Assembly (NCBI GenBank): GCA_910586445.1
Contig: CAJUHV010000007.1
Span: 6,561-70,560, forward strand
Direction: 5' to 3'
DNA: 64,000 bases
Origin: an uncultured Eubacterium sp.
GTDB lineage: Bacteria; Bacillota; Clostridia; Lachnospirales; Lachnospiraceae
This document shows, in pieces, positions 35,938 through 43,623 of this stretch (positions are counted from its first letter, which is position 1; every line of letters begins with the position of its first letter). The position numbers and the translations under genes are program-made. Under the pieces are notes generated by a model. That model ran no database searches and was not told where the DNA came from. It worked only from the letters and a program-made list of their open reading frames with translations.

Positions 35938-35954
35938 ATTTTTCAAACACGCTC
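35938..35954. mobile_element. terminal-repeat fragment of the MITE family at a gene end
   Basis: ATTTTTCAAACACGCTC. On the minus strand it supplies the last Glu-Arg-Val and TGA stop of the overlapping gene. No other part of the element is left. Confidence 0.65.
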
Positions 35955-36800
35955 CAGCCTCAGGGTGACTGTGGCATATTCAGCCTGTCCTTCTGCGGTG
36001 TACATGCGCCATTGTACCGAGGCACAGAGCTTTTTGTTTTTGGAGAAGAAAATTGTTTTATGTGTTCCGGGCTGATTGTATTCGGCAGCCATTATGTCGC
36101 TGTATGTGACAAATGGAAGTGCGGCTTTCAATAGTTTTTCATCATTGGAATAAAGCGGCGCGGGCAGACAGCTGGTCGGTGCGGTTACGCGGGCCTGCCA
36201 GATCTGGCCGCCTGCAGCATGGATAGTCAGGGAAATGTCGATGTCTTTTATTGTATAGGAGATGATCCACCGGCTCAGCAGATAATCTGGAAAATCGGGT
36301 TTTTCATCCTGAGTATACAAAACGGCGCTGACATCCCGCAGATTCTTTTTGGACAGGTCTGAAGGAAGCAGGCTGGTCTGCGCCATTTTCATAATCCAGC
36401 TGTTTCCGGCGCTGATTGCCTGTTCCATATTCATCTGGCCCTTTTTGGGCTCATGGGAAAGCAGGCTGCTGCCTGATTCCCAGCAGGCGAGGATCTGTGC
36501 TGTAAGATCTTCCGTTATGTCCTCTCCGACAAAAAGATCCGGCTGATCAGACGTATCAGATATGTCTGATACGTCCAAAGAATCAGAGGCAGAGCTGTCT
36601 TCCCGCAGCAGAGAGTATCCAGAGTCAGCTACATGCAGCTGCCCTGATTTTGCGAGAAGCTGTGTCTGTTTATATTTCAGCAGCTGTCTGGTAAACAGCC
36701 ATCCGCCGGATGTGATCAGCAGGGAAAGCAGAAGTATGCATAGGGTGCGGATAGGGCGGATATATCTTAGGATATCATTTTTTTTGATCGGTCTATGCAT
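35943..36800 (-). CDS. single-pass membrane protein of the two-component/ABC cassette
   Basis: 285 aa. One helix near the N-terminus (TLCILLLSLLITSGGWLFTR) and an external domain, with a Ser/Asp-rich stretch SDSLDVSDISDTSD around residues 73-86. A segment with a PepSY/YycI-like look, ISYTIKDIDISLTIHAAGG, hints at a protein modulating the neighbouring kinase, as YycH/YycI do, but this is weak. The C-terminal ERV and stop come from a MITE terminal repeat. The coding strand also has a perfect 26-base hairpin at 36550-36575. Confidence 0.6.
   Translation of the reverse strand: MHRPIKKNDILRYIRPIRTLCILLLSLLITSGGWLFTRQLLKYKQTQLLAKSGQLHVADSGYSLLREDSSASDSLDVSDISDTSDQPDLFVGEDITEDLTAQILACWESGSSLLSHEPKKGQMNMEQAISAGNSWIMKMAQTSLLPSDLSKKNLRDVSAVLYTQDEKPDFPDYLLSRWIISYTIKDIDISLTIHAAGGQIWQARVTAPTSCLPAPLYSNDEKLLKAALPFVTYSDIMAAEYNQPGTHKTIFFSKNKKLCASVQWRMYTAEGQAEYATVTLRLERV
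36550..36575. repeat. perfect hairpin inside a coding sequence
   Basis: GACGTATCAGA (36550-36560) and TCTGATACGTC (36565-36575) pair perfectly around TATG. It lies in the codons of the Ser/Asp repeat and may be an origin of that repeat or a control hairpin. Confidence 0.6.
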
Positions 36801-36887
36801 AAGCCGTTGTCCTTTCAGAGTTTATATAGAAAATTTACATAAAAATTTTACATGGCAAAATATTATTGACGGCAGGGCGGCTGTTAA

Positions 36888-36968
36888 AGCGTGTTTGAAA
36901 ATGCTTTACTATCTGTGAGATGTACCCACAGGGCATGATATAGAGAAGTCATCCCCAGTTTATAAGGC
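36888..36968. mobile_element. half MITE forming the 3' end of the histidine kinase gene
   Basis: Starts AGCGTGTTTGAAAATGC and runs through cacagggcatgatatagaga to cagtttataagg. The kinase ends in it: its last residues INWG and TGA match the element interior. The second half is absent. Confidence 0.7.
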
Positions 36969-38445
36969 TTATCGTGACGCTGGTACCCGATTTTCCGTCA
37001 CTTTCAAATGTAAGCTCCGCGTCGTGTATCTGTGCTATTTTTTGTGCAAGCGCCAAGCCAAGTCCTGCGCCGTGCAGTTTTCTGGACCGGGATTTGTCTG
37101 CCATATAAAAAGCCTCGGTAATTCTTTGGATCTCATCTGGCGGAATGCCGCAGCCGTTATCTGTAATCTCTATCCGATAACGTAGATCAGGGGTATCTAA
37201 GCTGTTGGAGCGTGTCTTAAAACTGCTTTCGGCAGATTTCTTTTCATCCGGTTCCCTGTGGAGAAGGCTTTGCGTGCGCCCGGTAACACAGATCTGTGTG
37301 GCACCTGATTTTATGGCATTATCAATAATGTTTAAAAATAATGTTTTAAACAGGTCATATTCTGTTTTCACACAAGCCTGCTGCGCCTTATATTGAAAAG
37401 AAATATTTTTTTCCGCCATCAGGTATTCCACATCCGATGAAAGCTCTGCAAGCATCTGCGAGGCATCCATTTCCAACAGGATAAATTCCTTATGATTTAA
37501 TACGGTAAGGTCCATCAGCTTTAAAGACAGTGCCTCCAGACGCATTCCTTCATTCCAGATGTGCCATGCAGCCTGCCTTTGTGCCTCCCGCGGCAGGTCT
37601 TTTTGGTAAATCCGGTCCGCATATCCGATCACCGAAGTAAGCGGGGTCTTTAATTCATGTGCTAAATTGGCAGCAAAATCTTCTTTCTGCCGTGCACTTT
37701 CGGAAAGCTCTTTTATTTTATCCTCAATGGCACAGGCCATCCGGTTAAACGTCTGGGCAAGCTGTCCGACCTCGTCATTTCCATATACCGCTGCGCGTTC
37801 GGCATAGTTTCCGTCAGCGATTTTTTGTGCGGAGGCACTCAGGCGCTTTATGGGACCAGTCAGCAGCATGGACAGTCCGATAATGAAAAAGATCCCGACA
37901 AAGAGGGAGGCGGCGTAAATATAGCCAAACTTTTGAATGAGCCGCTCGTGCTGTAACAGTATTTTTTGTACATCTGCGCCTGTAATCAGATAGGCGCCTA
38001 TCTCGTTTTGATGTACGCTGCCGGCAATCAGCAGATGCATCCTGCCTCGGATTTCCGAAAACTGATAGCTGACAGTGCCTGAGCGGGCGTGCTCCAGCAG
38101 CCCGGAAAAATCCGTCTGGTCAGGAAAGCTGGAAAACAGCATGGTATTGTCCGGTGAAAACAGTGCGGCTGTGCCGTTCAAATCAGAGGCTATAAAATCT
38201 ATGCCGGACAGTCCGTCGGCAGCCCCTTTGATCCAGTCGTCTTTCCGTGTAATCAGTGCTGCCTGTATCACAAACTTGTTGTATTGAAACTGCTGTGAGG
38301 TGCTTTCGATCTCCTTTTCTATGGCAGTCTCATAAAAGATGGAGATCAGCATGGCTCCGCAGCTTAAAAATGCAGCACTGAAAAATATTGTAATGCAGAA
38401 AAACATTTTAACGCCAAGCTTCATATTCTGACGGCTCCTTATCAA
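36949..38445 (-). CDS. sensor histidine kinase of the ABC cassette
   Basis: 498 aa. Two membrane helices (about 11-37 and 173-197) enclose an external sensor domain, then HAMP (about 198-250), dimerisation domain with His263 in LAHELKTPLTSVIGYA, and ATPase domain with NIIDNAIKSG, DNGCGIPP and HGAGLGLALA. Between the N and G1 boxes, residues about 391-424 form an unusual insert, part of which (SFKTRS, 408-413) is read from a MITE terminal-repeat fragment. The C-terminus ISLINWG is also element-derived. It is six bases after the response regulator gene. Signal unknown. Confidence 0.9.
   Translation of the reverse strand: MIRSRQNMKLGVKMFFCITIFFSAAFLSCGAMLISIFYETAIEKEIESTSQQFQYNKFVIQAALITRKDDWIKGAADGLSGIDFIASDLNGTAALFSPDNTMLFSSFPDQTDFSGLLEHARSGTVSYQFSEIRGRMHLLIAGSVHQNEIGAYLITGADVQKILLQHERLIQKFGYIYAASLFVGIFFIIGLSMLLTGPIKRLSASAQKIADGNYAERAAVYGNDEVGQLAQTFNRMACAIEDKIKELSESARQKEDFAANLAHELKTPLTSVIGYADRIYQKDLPREAQRQAAWHIWNEGMRLEALSLKLMDLTVLNHKEFILLEMDASQMLAELSSDVEYLMAEKNISFQYKAQQACVKTEYDLFKTLFLNIIDNAIKSGATQICVTGRTQSLLHREPDEKKSAESSFKTRSNSLDTPDLRYRIEITDNGCGIPPDEIQRITEAFYMADKSRSRKLHGAGLGLALAQKIAQIHDAELTFESDGKSGTSVTISLINWG
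37208..37235. mobile_element. MITE terminal-repeat fragment inside the kinase coding sequence
   Basis: GAGCGTGTCTTAAAA-C-TGCTTTC-GGCAG closely follows the terminal 28 bases of the copy at 62305. It is in frame within the ATPase domain and contains no stop in that frame. Confidence 0.55.
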
Positions 38446-38451
38446 TCATTT

Positions 38452-39111
38452 TTAAAGCGGTTCTTCCAGACGGTAGCCAATGCGGAACACTGTTTTGATA
38501 TAGGTTTCCCAGTTTAATTTTTTCCGCAGCCGCTGTATGTGTGTGTCCAGAGTTCTTGTGTCGCCGAAATAAGGCTCGTTCCATACTTTTTCATACAGTT
38601 TTTCGCGGTATAGGGCGATGTTTTTGTTGCGGATCAGCTCTGTCAGCAGGTCAAATTCCTTGGCGGTCAAATCTATTTCGCTGCTGTCTTGAAATACCTT
38701 GCGGGAGCACAGGTCTACGATTACATTGGCAAAGGAAAGTCTGGAGCTTGTTTTTCCAAAGCGGCGCAGCACGGCTTCTATGCGGGCCAGTACTTCGCCG
38801 CTTTGGAATGGCTTGACAATATAATCATCTGCGCCTAGCTTCAGCCCGTGAATCTTGTCTTTGACAGTTCCTTTTGCGGTAAGGAAAATCACAGGGATAT
38901 TCATGGGACGTATATATTCGATCAATTCATAGCCGTCGATTTTGGGCAGCATAATATCCAGCAGCACCAGATCAAAGCAGGTATTTTCTTCCAGCAGGTC
39001 GGCGGCCTGCCTGCCGTCATAGGCACAGGTGCATTTGTACCCTTCATCACCCAGATCCTGGCATAGTAAGCCGGATATGGCTTCATCGTCTTCTACAATT
39101 AAGATGTGCAA
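38452..39111 (-). CDS. OmpR/PhoB-family response regulator
   Basis: 219 aa. Receiver domain with Asp52 in DLVLLDIMLPKIDG, Thr and Lys of FLTAKGTVKD, then a winged-helix DNA-binding domain with TRTLDTHIQRLRKKLN. First gene of the minus-strand cassette, with the kinase, a membrane protein, a large lipoprotein, two permeases and an adaptor-like protein behind it. It probably controls that operon. Its upstream region is packed with MITE copies, which could alter its promoter. Confidence 0.93.
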   Translation of the reverse strand: MHILIVEDDEAISGLLCQDLGDEGYKCTCAYDGRQAADLLEENTCFDLVLLDIMLPKIDGYELIEYIRPMNIPVIFLTAKGTVKDKIHGLKLGADDYIVKPFQSGEVLARIEAVLRRFGKTSSRLSFANVIVDLCSRKVFQDSSEIDLTAKEFDLLTELIRNKNIALYREKLYEKVWNEPYFGDTRTLDTHIQRLRKKLNWETYIKTVFRIGYRLEEPL

Positions 39112-39153
39112 TGTTTTATTCTCCTTGATTTATATAAATGTGTACTGATTTGA

Positions 39154-39340
39154 CAGAAAGTATTTTTCAAACGCGCTCTAGAGCGTGTTTGAAAAATCAT
39201 TCCCGCGATCTGCACTCCCCACTTAGCGGAGAATCTATCCCAAATTTAATCAACATAGCCCGCTATGCCTCATAAATTTGGGATAAATTCTCCACCAAGT
39301 GTGAAGCACATCTCACGGAAAGCATTTTTCAAACACGCTC
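39154..39340. mobile_element. MITE fragment abutting a complete 160-bp MITE
   Basis: 39154-39178 is an end fragment (cagaaagtatttttcaaacg then CGCTC). A shared TA (39179-39180) separates it from a complete copy, 39181-39340, in reverse orientation to that at 16734, with TA repeated at 39341-39342. This implies repeated insertion at one target site. Confidence 0.85.
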
Positions 39341-39435
39341 TAGCGCTGTAATGTATTTCATATACATTATATACGAAAGATGTGTCATAATTGTAAAATT
39401 TATTCTATTTTAACATTGGATGCATTATGGATCTA

Positions 39436-39663
39436 GAGCATGTTTGAAAGATCATTCCCGCGATCTGCACTCCCCATTTCAAGCCTCTTGGACTGCTAAT
39501 GTCTAAGATGATGCGGATAATACATCCCCAATTTAATCAACATAGCCTGCTATATCATGCCCTGTGGGCATTCCTCATACATTAGGGATAAATTCTCCAT
39601 ATCATGCCCTGTGGATACCAAGTGTGAAGCAAATTTCACGGAAAGCATTTTTAAGACACGCTC
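39436..39663. mobile_element. 228-bp long-variant MITE
   Basis: Starts GAGCATGTTTGAAAGATC after CTA and ends TTTTTAAGACACGCTC. It carries the long-variant segments ttcaagcctcttggactgct and two atcatgccctgtgg modules. Right flank is TG rather than TA, so it has decayed or moved. The 39112-39814 gap holds these elements, a hairpin and presumably two divergent promoters. Confidence 0.85.
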
Positions 39664-39745
39664 TGAGAAACCGGATAAGTTAAAAATTTATACAGCATTT
39701 CTTGCGCTGAATATAAAAAGTGGATATACTATATACTATATTCAG

Positions 39746-39765
39746 GGGCTGTTCTAAAACAGCCC
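39746..39765. terminator. short perfect hairpin upstream of nif3
   Basis: GGGCTGTT-CTAA-AACAGCCC. No T-run follows. It could be a small repeat relic or a 5' UTR hairpin 50 bases before nif3. Confidence 0.4.
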
Positions 39766-39814
39766 GGTGCAGAATGATGCAGATACACAGTATATAAAGA
39801 TGGGAGATGTGGAC

Positions 39815-40597
39815 ATGAAGTGTGAAGAGGTGATTCAGGCATTACAGCAGCAGGCAGAAGAGAAATATGCATGCGACTGGGATAATGTCGGGCTGCTGGT
39901 AGGCAGCCGCAGGAAAGAAGTCAAAAAAATATATATTGCATTAGACGCGACGGATGAAGCGGTACAGGAGGCCGTAACTGTAGGGGCAGATCTGCTTCTG
40001 ACACATCATCCGCTGATTTTTCGGGGCATGAAGCGCATTACGGATGAGGATTTTATCGGGCGCAGAATAATGGCCATGATCAAGGCAGATTTATCCTATT
40101 ACGCTATGCATACAAATTTTGATGTAATGGGAATGGCGGATCTGGCAGCTGAAAAATTAAAGCTGAATCACTGTGTTCCTCTGGAAGTGACCTGCATGGA
40201 AGAAGGAAATGAACAGGGAATCGGCAGGGTAGGCGAATTAGAAAAGATGGTTTCGTTAGCGGAATGCTGCCAGCGGGTAAAGAGTGCTTTTGAATTGTCT
40301 CAGGTGGCAGTGTTTGGAAAGCTCGATCAATCGGTAAAACGTGTAGCACTATGCCCCGGTTCCGGCAAAAGCACCGTGCAGAATGCACTGGAGGCAGGAG
40401 CGGATGTATACATTACGGGGGATATAGACCATCATACAGGAATAGATGCCGTATCATGTAAAATGGCAGTGATCGACGCAGGACACTATGGCATTGAGCA
40501 TATTTTTATACAGTATATGAAGCAGTTTATAAATAAGCATATGCCGGATATAGAAGCAGTTGCGCAGATGCGCATGGAGCCGTTCCAGATTTTGTAG
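39815..40597 (+). CDS. Nif3-like dinuclear metal centre protein
   Basis: 260 aa. DWDNVGLLVG, ADLLLTHHPLIFRG, MHTNFD and VIDAGHYGIEH supply the conserved His/Asp metal ligands of the NIF3/YqfO family, hexameric proteins whose role (possibly GTP cyclohydrolase-like) is unsettled. The frame is open from 39767, but GGGAG (39802-39806) supports ATG 39815. It normally follows trmK in Firmicutes; here it is separated from trmK by the ABC cassette. Confidence 0.9.
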   Translation: MKCEEVIQALQQQAEEKYACDWDNVGLLVGSRRKEVKKIYIALDATDEAVQEAVTVGADLLLTHHPLIFRGMKRITDEDFIGRRIMAMIKADLSYYAMHTNFDVMGMADLAAEKLKLNHCVPLEVTCMEEGNEQGIGRVGELEKMVSLAECCQRVKSAFELSQVAVFGKLDQSVKRVALCPGSGKSTVQNALEAGADVYITGDIDHHTGIDAVSCKMAVIDAGHYGIEHIFIQYMKQFINKHMPDIEAVAQMRMEPFQIL

Positions 40598-40634
40598 ACG
40601 GCAGGAAAGGAAAAATACTAAGCGGGGTGGTTAA

Positions 40635-42293
40635 ATGGATGATCAAAAGTGCAGAGCAGTCATTAATGGGGAAGAAAAAGAGTTTGCATACGGAACAAGC
40701 TTTTTAGATATAGCAAAGAAATATCAGCAGCATTATAAGGATGATATCGCGCTTGTTATATTTAACAACAAGCTGCGGGAGCTGAATAAAAAGCTGGAAA
40801 CAGACGGCGTATTAGAGTTTGTCACAACAGCGGATACGAAAGGCAGGAAAGCCTACCGCAGAAGCCTTTTGATGATTTTGGAAAAAGCAATTTTTAATCT
40901 GTATAAAACAGATGTGAGGCTGCGTGTAATGCATACATTGGGGCAGGGGCAGTACTGCGAGCTGGAAGGCGATCTGGAGATTTCAGAAGATGTGCTGGAC
41001 TCGATCCGCAGCAGGATGCAGCAGCTGGCAGATGCGGACATACCGATCCGCAAGAATACGATTCATACAGACGCAGCTGTTGTGCTTTTTCAAGAATACG
41101 GTATGCCGGATAAGGCAAGGCTGTTTCAGTTTCGGAGAAGCTCCCATGTAAATTTGTATGATATTGACGGATTTCAAGATTATTTTTATGGATATATGAT
41201 GCCGTCTACCGGATATTTAAAATATTTTGACCTGCTGAAATATGAAAACGGCTTTATACTCGTATATCCGTATGAGGATACAAAAAAAGCTGCAGCTTTT
41301 GAGACATCCGGCAAACTGTATCATACGCTGATGGAGTCTGCGGCCTGGGCGCAGCAGATGCATATCGGTACGATCGGTGAGTTAAACGAACAGGTAGTAA
41401 AAGGCAGGATACAGGATGTCATCCTGCTGCAGGAGGCAGAGATGGAGCAGCGGATCGGCAAGATTGCAGAAAAAATTGCCGGTCACAGGAATAAAAAATT
41501 TATACTGATTGCAGGCCCGTCCTCATCAGGAAAGACGACCTTTTCACACAGGCTGAGCATACAGCTGCGGGCACATGGCCTGACACCGCATCCGATCGGC
41601 ATGGACAATTATTATGTAGACCGGGAAAAGACACCGCTGGATGAAAACGGGCAGTATGATTTTGAATGTCTGGAGGCAGTCGATTTAAGCCTGTTTAATG
41701 CAGACATGGGAAAGCTTTTGGAAGGCAGGGAGATCGAACTGCCATATTTTAATTTTAAAACCGGCAAACGGGAATATAAGGGCGAGTACTTACAGCTGGG
41801 CCCGGAAGACGTGCTCGTGATTGAAGGCATACACGGGCTGAATGACAGGCTTTTGTCCACACTTCCGGCAGAGGCAAAATTTAAAATCTATATCAGTGCC
41901 CTGACTCAGATCAATATGGATGAACATAATGCTATCCCTACTACAGATGGAAGGCTTATACGCAGGATTGTACGTGATGCGCTTACGAGGGGATCATCCG
42001 CTGAGCGCACGATTAAAATGTGGCAGTCCGTGCGCAGGGGAGAAGAGAAAAACATATTCCCATTTCAAGAGCATGCAGATGTAATGTTTAATTCTGCGCT
42101 GATTTACGAGCTGGCTGTGCTGAAAATGTATGCTGAACCGCTGCTTTTTGCAATTCCTTCGGAAAGCCCGCAGCATCTGCAGGCAAAGCGACTGCTGAAA
42201 TTTCTGGATTATTTCCTGCAGGTGCCGAGCGAGGATGTGGGCAGGAATTCGATTTTGAGGGAGTTTATCGGCGGGAGCTGTTTTAAGGTGTAG
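40635..42293 (+). CDS. TGS-domain nucleoside (uridine-type) kinase
   Basis: 552 aa. An N-terminal TGS/threonyl-tRNA synthetase-like part (about 1-220, beginning AVINGEEKEFAYGTSFLDIA) precedes a uridine kinase/phosphoribulokinase domain. Its P-loop is IAGPSSSGKTTFSHRL (about residue 293). PIGMDNYYVDREKTP, NFKTGKREY and VIEGIHGLNDRL are kinase motifs. Fusions of this kind are common in Clostridia; the exact nucleoside is not certain. It starts 37 bases after nif3. Confidence 0.88.
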   Translation: MDDQKCRAVINGEEKEFAYGTSFLDIAKKYQQHYKDDIALVIFNNKLRELNKKLETDGVLEFVTTADTKGRKAYRRSLLMILEKAIFNLYKTDVRLRVMHTLGQGQYCELEGDLEISEDVLDSIRSRMQQLADADIPIRKNTIHTDAAVVLFQEYGMPDKARLFQFRRSSHVNLYDIDGFQDYFYGYMMPSTGYLKYFDLLKYENGFILVYPYEDTKKAAAFETSGKLYHTLMESAAWAQQMHIGTIGELNEQVVKGRIQDVILLQEAEMEQRIGKIAEKIAGHRNKKFILIAGPSSSGKTTFSHRLSIQLRAHGLTPHPIGMDNYYVDREKTPLDENGQYDFECLEAVDLSLFNADMGKLLEGREIELPYFNFKTGKREYKGEYLQLGPEDVLVIEGIHGLNDRLLSTLPAEAKFKIYISALTQINMDEHNAIPTTDGRLIRRIVRDALTRGSSAERTIKMWQSVRRGEEKNIFPFQEHADVMFNSALIYELAVLKMYAEPLLFAIPSESPQHLQAKRLLKFLDYFLQVPSEDVGRNSILREFIGGSCFKV

Positions 42294-42374
42294 ATGGAAT
42301 GATATACTTTTATATTTAGGAGATGAATACACGAAACTACAAATAACACTTGATAAATTATGGGTGAATAAAGT

Positions 42375-42935
42375 ATGGATGCACTAAGATTAAGCGGATA
42401 TAAAAATAGTGAATACACAATGGAAGATCTTTATAATCTGCCAGAGGGGCAGCGTGCAGAGTTAATAGACGGTGAGATGTATATGATGGCGGCACCAGGC
42501 ATGCTGCATCAGAGAATATCGGGTTATTTGTACAAGAAAATTGCTGACTATATTGATGCAGAAAGTGGTGACTGTGAGCCTTTTATGGCTCCGTTTGCCG
42601 TATTTCTTAATGCAGACGATAAGATTTACCTAGAGCCGGATATTAGTGTGATCTGCGACCCAAATAAGCTTACAGCTGAGGGATGTAAAGGTGCTCCTGA
42701 CTGGATTATAGAGATCGCGTCTTCCAGCAGCAGATCAAGGGATTATGGGAAGAAACTCTTTTTATACCGTTCTTCTGGCGTTAAAGAGTATTGGGTTGTT
42801 GATCATGAAAGGAATCTCATAATGAGGTACAATTTTGAAAAAGAAATCGTTGAAGATTATTCTTTTTCGGATAAAGTCCGGGCAGGAATATATGAAGGGC
42901 TTGAGATTGATTTTTCAAAGATAAGGATCAGCTGA
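42375..42935 (+). CDS. Uma2-family (DUF820) restriction-like endonuclease
   Basis: 186 aa PD-(D/E)XK-fold protein. The N-terminal YTMEDLYNLPEGQRAELIDG and the core LEPDISVIC...DWIIEIASSSSRSRDYGKK...GVKEYWVVD are family hallmarks, with catalytic Asp, Glu and Lys in place. Cellular role is unknown; Uma2 proteins often occur in mobile or repetitive families. The ribosome site is weak. Confidence 0.88.
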   Translation: MDALRLSGYKNSEYTMEDLYNLPEGQRAELIDGEMYMMAAPGMLHQRISGYLYKKIADYIDAESGDCEPFMAPFAVFLNADDKIYLEPDISVICDPNKLTAEGCKGAPDWIIEIASSSSRSRDYGKKLFLYRSSGVKEYWVVDHERNLIMRYNFEKEIVEDYSFSDKVRAGIYEGLEIDFSKIRIS

Positions 42936-43116
42936 TTAAAGGGAGTGATTGTATTTGCAATATTGCCTTTTGCGGATTCTCATATAGAGGATCAGAAATA
43001 TGCCGGAATAGCATGTAGTGCTATTAGCATAGGTGAATTATTCTGTGTGGTATCATTTTATGGCAGGAGCAGGCATATTGTGTCTGTCTGGTAATGATCT
43101 GTAATGATAACATTAT

Positions 43117-43152
43117 ATAGTCAGTCAGGGATATATCTCCATGACTGACTAT
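43117..43152. terminator. hairpin between Uma2 gene and AAA relic
   Basis: ATAGTCAGTCA (43117-43127) pairs perfectly with TGACTGACTAT (43142-43152). No T-run follows. Nothing else is recognised in 42936-43214. Confidence 0.5.
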
Positions 43153-43214
43153 CATTTGAGAGCATACGAATATCCAAAGCAAGGAACTAAAACAAAAGCC
43201 GGCTAAATTTGTAG

Positions 43215-43495
43215 TTATACAACACCTTCTACAATAATGCTGTCTCCAATCTGAATTTCCTTTACGCCGGGCTGCTTATTTTTATTAAAATTAAAACTCA
43301 GCATGTTGTCCTCTGAGGCGGCCGGCTGAGCAGATACAGCATGGTTGTTTTTCCGTACTGTCTTGCGCGGCTGATGACAAAATAGCTGCCTTTTTCAATG
43401 TATTGTGCAATCACGATATTTAGTTTCGTACTGATATCTGCCATATAATGTTTCTCTGGTATGCATACTCCGGTGACATTGAATTTTTTTGTCAT
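43215..43495 (-). pseudogene. AAA-ATPase-like/PD-(D/E)XK protein with nearly all of its middle deleted
   Basis: The 5' end reads MTKKFNVTGVCIPEKHYMAD and reaches a Walker A-type RARQYGKTTMLYLL, the N-terminus of the large AAA-ATPase_like plus PDDEXK_9 family (usually about 500-600 aa). After SRPPQ the frame shifts, and NMLSFNFNKNKQPGVKEIQI to a stop at 43215 matches the C-terminal tail of the same family. So both ends remain and roughly 450 residues are gone. Confidence 0.75.
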
Positions 43496-43623
43496 AGTTT
43501 TGACTCCTTGTTATATCCTCATTATAAACCCCTCTTTAGGCGTATAGAGAGATCTGCATATGTGTGGATTGTCAGCAGCTGCAAAACGGTATAGCCGCAG
43601 ATGGCTATACCGTAATTTGAAAA

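Noticed and set aside
42950..43110. Possible small gene or RNA after the Uma2 gene
   Set aside because: No frame with a ribosome site, no conserved motif; only the hairpin at 43117 is clear.
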